Of a stretch of 64,000 nucleotides of DNA, positions 55,560-64,000 are shown one piece after another. Position 1 is the stretch's first letter, and each line of letters starts with the position of its first letter. The notes under the pieces are model-generated. The model had not been told where the DNA came from. It saw only the letters and a list, made by a program, of their open reading frames with translations, and made no database searches. Source of the DNA: an uncultured Sutterellaceae bacterium (lineage in GTDB: Bacteria > Pseudomonadota > Gammaproteobacteria > Burkholderiales > Burkholderiaceae_F); the NCBI GenBank assembly GCA_902797695.1, contig CADBTW010000088.1, positions 23,837 to 87,836 on the forward strand. The letters are read 5' to 3'. Both the position numbers and the translations under genes were made by a program.

Positions 55560-55574
55560 AGGTTCCCTGAACCT
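55560..55574. promoter_or_regulatory. Inverted repeat between phoH and hom
   Basis: AGGTTC, CCT, GAACCT: a perfect 6-3-6 inverted repeat about 115 bases before hom and 90 before phoH. Short enough to occur by chance, but well placed to be an operator. Confidence 0.3.
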
Positions 55575-55689
55575 GAAGTCCTGCCAATTTGGTAGGATTT
55601 TCAGGCAGTAGGCGGGTGAAGAAGAACAATTCCAGAAGAAGCTGCCCGCCCGATCATTGAACCGCATTCAAGGGAGCCTCGGAGACCCT

Positions 55690-56997
55690 ATGGAATCAGT
55701 GAAAATCGGCCTAGCCGGCGCCGGAACGGTCGGCGGCGGCGTCTGCCGCGTCCTTAACCGCAACCAGGAGCAGATCAGCGCCCGCGCAGGGCGGCGAATC
55801 GAAGTGAAGTACGTGGTCTGCCGACATCCAGAAAACCGCTCGGACCTCGTGCCGCTCGTCGGCTCGATCGGACTCGACTGGAAAGAGATCGTGGAGGATC
55901 CGGAGATCGCGATCGCGGTCGAGGCGATGGGCGGGATTGAGCCCGCGAAGTCCTTCATCCTCGCCGCGATCGAGGCCGGGAAGCACGTCGTCACCGCGAA
56001 CAAGGCTCTCCTCGCGCTCCACGGGGACGAGATCTTCGACGCGGCGGCGAAGAAGGGCGTGATCGTCGCGTTCGAAGCCTCGGTCGCGGGCGGCATCCCG
56101 ATCATCAAGGCGATGCGCGAGTCCCTCGTCGCGAACCGCATCCAGTCGGTGGTCGGCATCATCAACGGCACGTCTAACTTCATCCTCACCTCGATGAGGA
56201 AGGAGCACATCACCTTCGAGCAGGCGCTCGCGAAGGCGCAGGAACTCGGCTACGCCGAGGCGGACCCGTCCTTCGACGTGGACGGGATCGACGCGGCGCA
56301 CAAGATCTCCATCCTTTCCTCGATCGCCTTCGGCGGGCCGATTTCCTTCGACAAGGCCTACATCGAGGGCATCCGCGGACTCCAGCCCCAGGACATCGAG
56401 TTCGCGGACCAGCTCGGGTACCGTGTGAAGCTCCTCGGCATCACGAAGCGGCGCGGCACCGGGATCGAGCTCCGGGTCCATCCCGCGCTCGTCCCCGAGC
56501 GGCGGCTGCTCGCGCACGTGGGCGGCGTCACGAACGCCGTCAACGTGAAGGGCGACGCGGTCGGCTCGACCCTCTACTACGGGCCGGGCGCCGGATCCGA
56601 GCCGACGGCTTCCGCGATGATCGCCGACATCGTCGACGTCGTCCGCATGATCGGCGTCTCCTCGACCCACCAGGTGCCGGTGCTCGGCTACAAGCGCCAG
56701 GTCTCCTCGGTCGACATCCTTCCGATGGGCGAGACCGTCTGCTCCTACTACCTCAGGATCGGCGTTACGGACAGCCCGGGGACGCTCGCCGAGGTGAGCC
56801 GCGTGTTCGCCGACATGGGCATCAGCATCGAGTCCCTGATCCAGAAGGAAGCGGGGCTGGGCTCCAGCTCCACCTCGATCGTCCTCATGACGCACACGGC
56901 GCGCGAAGCGGCCGTCCAGGAGGCGATCAAGCGGATCGAGGCGCTTGACTGCGTGACGGGGAAGATCGTCCTGCTCAGGAAGGAAGAGCTCAACTAG
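55690..56997 (+). CDS. hom: Homoserine dehydrogenase
   Basis: Reduces aspartate semialdehyde to homoserine, the branch point to threonine and methionine. The ATG at 55690 has GGAG five bases upstream and gives 435 residues. The NAD(P) fold opens with GLAGAGTVGGGV, the catalytic domain contains NGTSNFILT and the EADPSFDVDGIDAAHKISIL segment, and a C-terminal ACT domain (about 355-435) gives feedback control. It is not fused to aspartate kinase. thrC follows 31 bases later. Confidence 0.96.
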   Translation: MESVKIGLAGAGTVGGGVCRVLNRNQEQISARAGRRIEVKYVVCRHPENRSDLVPLVGSIGLDWKEIVEDPEIAIAVEAMGGIEPAKSFILAAIEAGKHVVTANKALLALHGDEIFDAAAKKGVIVAFEASVAGGIPIIKAMRESLVANRIQSVVGIINGTSNFILTSMRKEHITFEQALAKAQELGYAEADPSFDVDGIDAAHKISILSSIAFGGPISFDKAYIEGIRGLQPQDIEFADQLGYRVKLLGITKRRGTGIELRVHPALVPERRLLAHVGGVTNAVNVKGDAVGSTLYYGPGAGSEPTASAMIADIVDVVRMIGVSSTHQVPVLGYKRQVSSVDILPMGETVCSYYLRIGVTDSPGTLAEVSRVFADMGISIESLIQKEAGLGSSSTSIVLMTHTAREAAVQEAIKRIEALDCVTGKIVLLRKEELN

Positions 56998-57028
56998 CCT
57001 CTTCGGAAACGAGGGAAAAGAAAGGAAA

Positions 57029-58471
57029 ATGACCAGCAACATCCGCTATGTGTCCACCCGCGGCGCAGACCGCGGGTCGTCCTACGACTCGATCGTGCTC
57101 TCCGGACTCGCGTCCGACGGCGGCCTCTATGTGCCTGAGAGCTACCCGCAGGTTTCCCGGTCCACGCTCGAATCCTGGCGCGGCCTCAGCTACGCGCAGC
57201 TCGCCTTCGAAGTGCTCCGGCTCTTCGCGAGCGGAATCGACGAGGAGGCCCTTCGCTCGATCTGCACCCGCACCTACACGAAGGAGACGTACTGCAACGC
57301 GCGGGACGGCGAGGACACGGAGGCGATCACCCCGGTGCGCTGGCTCGGGGACGGGCTCGGACTCCTCGAGCTCTCGAACGGGCCGACCCTCGCCTTCAAG
57401 GACATGGCGATGCAGTACCTCGGGGCGCTCTTCGAGCACCTTCTCGCCCGCGAGGGCCGGGAGCTGAACATCCTCGGCGCGACCTCGGGCGACACCGGGT
57501 CCGCGGCCGAGTACGCCATGCGGGGCAGGAAGGGGATCCGGGTCTTCATGCTCTCCCCGCACGGACGCATGAGCGCCTTCCAGCGCGCGCAGATGTATTC
57601 GCTCTCCGACCCGAACATCTTCAACATCGCGGTCCGCGGCACGTTCGACCAGGCCCAGGACATCGTGAAGGCGGTTTCAAACGACCACGCGTTCAAGAGC
57701 GCCCACTCGATCGGAACCGTGAACTCGATCAACTGGGCCCGCGTCGCGGCCCAGGTCGTCTACTACATCAGGGGATGGCTCGCCGCGTCGGACTCCCCGG
57801 ACGAGAAGGTTTCGTTCGCTGTGCCGACCGGGAACTTCGGCGACGTCCTCGCCGGATGGATCGCGAAGAGGATGGGGCTTCCGGTCGCGAGCCTTATCGT
57901 CGCGACGAACGAGAACGACGTGCTCGCGGAGTTCTTCGAGACCGGAACGTACCGCCCGCGCGACCCCGCCCACACCTACGTCACCTCGTCCCCCTCGATG
58001 GACATCAGCCGCGCGTCGAACTTTGAGCGGTTCGTCTACGACATGGTCGGAGGGGATCCCGAGCGGCTCGCTTCGCTCTGGAAGGAGCTCGGAGAGCGCG
58101 GCTCCTTCAGCCTCGGGGGCGAGGAGTGGAGCAGGGTGCGCGAGTCCGGGTTCACCGCGGGACGGAGCACCCACGCAGACCGCCTCGCGACGATCGGCGG
58201 GCTCTGGCGCGAGAAGGGGATCCTGATCGACCCCCACACCGCTGACGGCCTCAAGGTCGCGCGCGAGAAGAGGATCCCGGGCGTCAAGTGCCTGTGCCTC
58301 GAAACCGCGCAGCCCGCGAAATTCTCGGCTACCATCCGGGAAGCCGCCGGCGTCACCCCTCCTGTTCCCGCTTCCTGCCGCGGGCTCGAAGACCGACCCC
58401 AGAGGGTCGAGGTGATGGATCCTGACGTGGCGGCAGTGAAGCGCTTCATCGAGGCGCGGATTGAAGGATAG
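57029..58471 (+). CDS. thrC: Threonine synthase
   Basis: PLP enzyme that converts O-phosphohomoserine to threonine. The 480 residues have the N-terminal DGGLYVPE segment, the PLP-lysine motif NGPTLAFKDMAMQ, the SGDTGSAAEYA phosphate-binding loop and the VPTGNFGDVLAGW segment. The length matches the long (fungal/proteobacterial) class. The ribosome site GAAAGGAAA is upstream. It is followed by the mobB-like gene ten bases later, so hom-thrC and the molybdenum genes may share a transcript. Confidence 0.96.
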   Translation: MTSNIRYVSTRGADRGSSYDSIVLSGLASDGGLYVPESYPQVSRSTLESWRGLSYAQLAFEVLRLFASGIDEEALRSICTRTYTKETYCNARDGEDTEAITPVRWLGDGLGLLELSNGPTLAFKDMAMQYLGALFEHLLAREGRELNILGATSGDTGSAAEYAMRGRKGIRVFMLSPHGRMSAFQRAQMYSLSDPNIFNIAVRGTFDQAQDIVKAVSNDHAFKSAHSIGTVNSINWARVAAQVVYYIRGWLAASDSPDEKVSFAVPTGNFGDVLAGWIAKRMGLPVASLIVATNENDVLAEFFETGTYRPRDPAHTYVTSSPSMDISRASNFERFVYDMVGGDPERLASLWKELGERGSFSLGGEEWSRVRESGFTAGRSTHADRLATIGGLWREKGILIDPHTADGLKVAREKRIPGVKCLCLETAQPAKFSATIREAAGVTPPVPASCRGLEDRPQRVEVMDPDVAAVKRFIEARIEG

Positions 58472-58480
58472 GGTTGGAAA

Positions 58481-59050
58481 TTGTTCCTGATTGGCTTTAC
58501 GGGATATTCGGGAAGCGGGAAGACAACGCTTGCCGAACGGGTGGTCGCGTTCCTCGCGGGGCGCGGCTACAGCGTTTCCTGCGTGAAGGACGCGCATCAC
58601 AGGATTGACCTCGACACGCCGGGGAAGGATACTTTTCGCTTCAGGACTGCGGGCGCGAGGCAGGTCGTCCTCCGGACCCCGGAGCGCTGGGCGCTACTTG
58701 AGGAGACCCCGGGCGGGCGCGAGCCCCTCGGCTCGATCCTCGGGGCGATGGAGCGGGTGGACATCGTGGTGCTTGAGGGCTTCAAGCGCCATGGCGGGTT
58801 CCCCCAGATCGAAGTGAGGCGCGGAACCGGCGAGCCTCCGCTCTGGGAAGAGGATCCGGAGATCGTTGCGGTCGCTTCCGAACGCCCCGACGGGATCCCG
58901 AAGCGCCTCGTGTGGCTTGACATCAACCGGCCGGAAGTCGTGGCGGACTATGTGGCGGAGCTTTTCGAAGCGTCGCCCGCGGGGCTCGCCCGGTCAGGAA
59001 AAGGAAAGAACCAGGAAGACGAAGACGATGACGACGATGATTCCCTTTAG
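58481..59050 (+). CDS. mobB: Molybdopterin-guanine dinucleotide biosynthesis adaptor MobB
   Basis: GTP-binding helper of MobA in making the molybdopterin guanine dinucleotide cofactor. It begins with TTG at 58481, the only start in its frame after a stop, with AGGG seven bases before it. The 189 residues open with a P-loop (GYSGSGKTTL), then CVKDAHH and a LEGFKRHGGFPQIEV motif typical of MobB. The last 15 residues (DEDDDDDDSL) form an acidic tail that arises from a 23-base overlap with moeA. No mobA is visible in the window. Confidence 0.92.
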   Translation: MFLIGFTGYSGSGKTTLAERVVAFLAGRGYSVSCVKDAHHRIDLDTPGKDTFRFRTAGARQVVLRTPERWALLEETPGGREPLGSILGAMERVDIVVLEGFKRHGGFPQIEVRRGTGEPPLWEEDPEIVAVASERPDGIPKRLVWLDINRPEVVADYVAELFEASPAGLARSGKGKNQEDEDDDDDDSL

Positions 59051-60239
59051 CGAAGCGCTCGAGAAGCTGCTTTCGCACGCAGCCCCGATCGAACGCACGA
59101 AGACCATTCCGACGCTTTACGCCGAAGGCCGGGTCCTTGCCGAGGACATCGTTTCCCCGGTGAACGTCCCGCCGGCCGACAATTCCCAGATGGACGGATA
59201 CGCGCTCCGGGCCGAGGACATCCGCGGGGCGACCCCCGAGTCCCCCGTGGTCCTTCCCGTGAGCCAGCGGATTCCGGCGGGCTCTGCCGGGAAGCAGCTT
59301 GAGCCCGGAACCTGCGCAAGGATTTTCACCGGTGCCCCGATTCCTCCGGGAGCGGACTCCGTCGTGCAGCAGGAGATTGTGCAGGCGGGGGACGCCACCG
59401 CAGGGTTCTCCTCTCCCGTGAAGCCGGGGAACTTCGTGCGCCGCGCGGGCTGCGACGTTCCGGTCGGCTCCCTCGTGCTCCGGAAGGGAGACAGGCTCAC
59501 TCCGGCGAACCTCGGACTTGCCGCCTCGGCGGGCCGCGCCTACCTGAGCGTTTACGAGCCCGTGCGCGTCTCGATGTTCTGCTCCGGGAACGAGCTTGTC
59601 TGGCCGGGCGAACCCCTTCGCGAGGGCGCGATCTACAACTCGAACCGCTACCAGCTCCGGGCGCTCCTGCACGCGTTCGGCTGCGAGGTGACCGATGTCG
59701 GCGTCGTGCGCGACACGCTTGAGGAAACGGTTGAGGCGTTCAGTCGCGCCGCCCGCTCGACCGATGTCATCATCACGACCGGCGGCATGAGCGTCGGAGA
59801 GGAGGACCACGTGAAGGCCGCGGTGTCGCAGCTTGGGCGGATCGACATGTGGCGCCTCGCCGTGAAGCCCGGCAAGCCCTTCGCGTACGGCGAAGTGAAG
59901 GGAGTCCCCTTCCTCGGGCTCCCCGGGAATCCGGTCGCCGTGTTCGTCGAGACGCTCATGATGGTGCGCCCGTTCCTCAGGATCCTCCAGGGCATGCCCC
60001 CGGCGCCGAACCGCCCGATCGCGGTCCGTGCGGACTTCGACTGGAAGGCCGGGGACCGGGAGGAGTTCATTCGCGTGCACAGGAACAACGCGGGTGGGCT
60101 CGACCTGCTGCCGAACCAGAATTCCCAGGTGCTCTCCTCCTGCGCCCGGGCAGACGGCATCGTTGACGTGCCCCTCGGGAAGGACATCCGGCGGGGCGAA
60201 TTCGTGGATTACTATCCGCTTGCGGAGTTCCTCGCCTGA
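59028..60239 (+). CDS. moeA: Molybdopterin molybdenumtransferase MoeA
   Basis: Inserts molybdate into adenylated molybdopterin. The ATG at 59028 (or 59037, nine bases on) gives 403 residues; the rest of the open frame upstream is mobB read in another phase. MDGYALRAED and the NSNRYQLRALLHAFG, TTGGMSVGEEDHVK and GLPGNPVAVFVE motifs identify MoeA, with the characteristic C-terminal domain after residue 330. It overlaps mobB by 23 bases. Confidence 0.95.
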   Translation: MTTMIPFSEALEKLLSHAAPIERTKTIPTLYAEGRVLAEDIVSPVNVPPADNSQMDGYALRAEDIRGATPESPVVLPVSQRIPAGSAGKQLEPGTCARIFTGAPIPPGADSVVQQEIVQAGDATAGFSSPVKPGNFVRRAGCDVPVGSLVLRKGDRLTPANLGLAASAGRAYLSVYEPVRVSMFCSGNELVWPGEPLREGAIYNSNRYQLRALLHAFGCEVTDVGVVRDTLEETVEAFSRAARSTDVIITTGGMSVGEEDHVKAAVSQLGRIDMWRLAVKPGKPFAYGEVKGVPFLGLPGNPVAVFVETLMMVRPFLRILQGMPPAPNRPIAVRADFDWKAGDREEFIRVHRNNAGGLDLLPNQNSQVLSSCARADGIVDVPLGKDIRRGEFVDYYPLAEFLA

Positions 60240-60300
60240 CTTTCCCTGTGATGGAAAGGGTCGGGAGCTTCGCCTTCCTTATATAAAGAGGTTGAATGAC

Positions 60301-60558
60301 ATGAAGGTCAAGGTTCTTTACTTCGCGTTCCTTCGCGACGCCATGGGACGGACTTCGGACGAGGTCGAGGCGCCGGATTCCGTGGCAACGGTCGGCGCCC
60401 TCCGGGAGCACCTTACCAGCCTTGGCGACCCCTGGGCCCGGGCGTTCGCGAGCGTGAAGCGCATCCGGGCGTCCGTGAACCAACAGATGGCTTCCGACTC
60501 TGACCCCGTGAAGGACGGGGACGAGGTGGCGTTCTTCCCGCCTGTCACCGGGGGCTAG
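60301..60558 (+). CDS. moaD: Molybdopterin synthase sulfur-carrier subunit MoaD
   Basis: Ubiquitin-like sulfur carrier of 85 residues that ends in the required GG (PPVTGG), which becomes a thiocarboxylate. The ATG at 60301 lies 62 bases after moeA; a longer in-frame start lies inside moeA and is dropped. moaE follows by four bases, forming the molybdopterin synthase pair. Confidence 0.94.
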   Translation: MKVKVLYFAFLRDAMGRTSDEVEAPDSVATVGALREHLTSLGDPWARAFASVKRIRASVNQQMASDSDPVKDGDEVAFFPPVTGG

Positions 60559-60562
60559 CGGC

Positions 60563-61033
60563 ATGGGGATCACTAAGGTAGTGGTGCGGCACGAGGACTT
60601 CGACCTCTCGGCCGAGGAGGATGCGCTGAGGCGCGCCTCGACTTCCGCCGGCGCCATGGTTGCTTTCACCGGCGTCGTCCGCGACAGGAACCAGGGCGAC
60701 AGGATCCTTTCCCTCACGCTCGAGCATTATCCGGGGATGACCGAGTCCGCAATCCGCGCGATCGCCGAGAAGGCACGGAAGCGCTGGGGGCTTGACGACA
60801 TCGTCGTGATCCACCGCGTCGGACGGCTTGAGGTCGGGGACCAGATCGTGCTCTGCCTTGTCACCTCGTCCCACCGGGGCGAAGCGTTCGAGGCGTGCGA
60901 GTACATCATGGACTGGCTGAAGACCGAGGCGCCCTTCTGGAAGAAGGAGGAAACGCCCTCCGGAAGCCGCTGGGTCGACGCCCGGGAGAGCGACGAGCGG
61001 GCCCGCGACCGCTGGAGAGAAGCCGGGGCCTGA
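60563..61033 (+). CDS. moaE: Molybdopterin synthase catalytic subunit MoaE
   Basis: Large subunit of molybdopterin synthase (156 residues). LEHYPGMTE and the catalytic HRGEAFEACEYIMDWLKTEAPFWKKE with the active-site Lys are complete, and RVGRLEVGD is typical. It takes sulfur from MoaD to form the dithiolene. Last gene of the molybdenum run, with a terminator before clpB. Confidence 0.95.
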   Translation: MGITKVVVRHEDFDLSAEEDALRRASTSAGAMVAFTGVVRDRNQGDRILSLTLEHYPGMTESAIRAIAEKARKRWGLDDIVVIHRVGRLEVGDQIVLCLVTSSHRGEAFEACEYIMDWLKTEAPFWKKEETPSGSRWVDARESDERARDRWREAGA

Positions 61034-61052
61034 TGCCATGGGGCTTCCTAAC

Positions 61053-61097
61053 AGTCGGCGCCTGAAGGGGAATTTCCTTTTCGGGCGCTGATTTTTT
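61053..61097 (+). terminator. Terminator after moaE
   Basis: GCGCCTGAA (61058-61066) pairs with TTTCGGGCGC-type sequence (61079-61088, one wobble), extended by GGGG/CCTT-like pairs, then TGATTTTTT. Confidence 0.75.
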
Positions 61098-61111
61098 CTG
61101 CGCCCTGCCCA

Positions 61112-61138
61112 TTGAAAATCGCGATTCTGTCCCCATAT
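61112..61138 (+). promoter_or_regulatory. Heat-shock (sigma-32-type) promoter of clpB
   Basis: TTGAAA (61112-61117), 13 bases, CCCCATAT (61131-61138). The -10 matches the sigma-32 consensus CCCCATNT fully and the -35 matches the core of CTTGAAA. The start codon is 55 bases downstream. Confidence 0.85.
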
Positions 61139-61192
61139 AGGAAGTACGAACGGCGGGAGCGTAATCCCGTCGCAAGCCATGAGGACAGACAT

Positions 61193-63808
<2,616 letters not shown>

Positions 63809-63839
63809 TCCCGGAATAGTTCCTTCACGGCTGCGGTTC

Positions 63840-63911
63840 TTTCCCGGGCTTCCCGGGAAAGGGCGGCAAAGAGAAAGGAGCTGCGCGGAACGCTTCCGCC
63901 GCAGCTCCTTT
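63840..63911 (+). terminator. Two tandem hairpins ending clpB
   Basis: First hairpin: TTTCCCGGG (63840-63848), loop CTT, CCCGGGAAA (63852-63860). Second: AAAGGAGCTGCG (63874-63885) pairs with CGCAGCTCCTTT (63900-63911) with an inner CGGAA/TTCCG stem, then T run TCTTA. The second is a textbook terminator. Confidence 0.9.
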
Positions 63912-63916
63912 TCTTA

Positions 63917-64000
63917 GTGCGCTCGGCACGAGCGCGTTCTAACGGGTGAAAGTCCTGAGTGCAGGAGGTAGCACCAAGCACACAGCCGGAGGCAAGGGTG
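63917..64000 (+). mobile_element. 5' end of a group II intron (class C-like), cut by window edge
   Basis: Starts GTGCGCTCGGCACGAGCGCG and continues with GGGTGAAAGTCC and, at the very edge, GGCAAGGGTG. These are the conserved 5' boundary (GTGYG) and domain I elements of bacterial group II introns of the kind seen in the Oceanobacillus group IIC intron. It sits five bases after the clpB terminator stem, the preferred site of class C introns. The reverse-transcriptase ORF, domains V and VI and the 3' end lie outside the window. Confidence 0.85.

Overview
The window is an ordinary stretch of chromosome from a GC-rich Gram-negative bacterium, most likely a betaproteobacterium of the order Burkholderiales. 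The gene order supports this: ndk-rlmN-rodZ-ispG-hisS-yfgM-bamB-der-hfq-hflX-hflK-hflC-DUF2065-hisZ-purA, rnr-rlmB-rpsF-priB-rpsR-rplI-dnaB and hom-thrC-(mobB)-moeA-moaD-moaE-clpB. The compact, gut-associated Sutterellaceae are my best guess within that order. That is an inference from protein style, not a database result. Coding density is very high and no gene-free stretch exceeds about 220 bases.

Layout. 1-500 is the tail of an isc iron-sulfur operon (fdx, cut by the window edge, then iscX). 698-1120 encodes a small exported protein made of 18-residue repeats. 1227-2231 is argF. 2329-8731 is a minus-strand block: an rpfE-like gene, recJ, prfB with its programmed frameshift, lysS and a Nudix hydrolase. 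8860-11667 holds a single Lol permease with lolD and a TatD hydrolase. 11708-16089 holds an ACT-domain protein with a UPF0210 partner, then relA. 16176-24307 is the translation block tRNA-Val, thrS, infC, rpmI, rplT, pheS, pheT, ihfA, merR, tRNA-Pro. 24441-25058 is a lone IS607-type serine recombinase. 25265-28593 is surE, nlpD, rlmD. 28816-44830 is the long ndk-to-purA block. 44978-45994 has a phosphoribosyltransferase and an orphan HicB. 46089-53465 has tRNA-Leu, rnr, rlmB, the rpsF-priB-rpsR-rplI operon, dnaB and a DUF456 protein. phoH (minus) is divergent from hom-thrC and the molybdenum-cofactor genes. clpB follows with a clear sigma-32-type promoter. The window ends 84 bases into a group II intron sitting directly behind the clpB terminator.

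How the genes work together. Most products serve translation (three aminoacyl-tRNA synthetases, IF3, RF2, four ribosomal proteins plus S6/S18/L9 neighbours, rRNA methyltransferases, RNase R), envelope assembly (Lol, BamB, YfgM, RodZ, NlpD, HflKC), stress and RNA control (RelA, Hfq, HflX, ClpB) and replication (DnaB, PriB, RecJ, IHF). Recognisable mobile DNA is limited to the intron fragment and the stand-alone recombinase.

What deserves a second look: the group IIC-like intron at the clpB terminator; the recombinase with a Pro at a normally catalytic Arg and a 16-base palindrome upstream; the 18-residue repeat protein; a low-GC patch in thrS that looks like the infC promoter; a probable CTG start for hflX; and the overlapping tRNA-Leu/rnr promoters. 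I did not find a clear-cut new multi-gene system.
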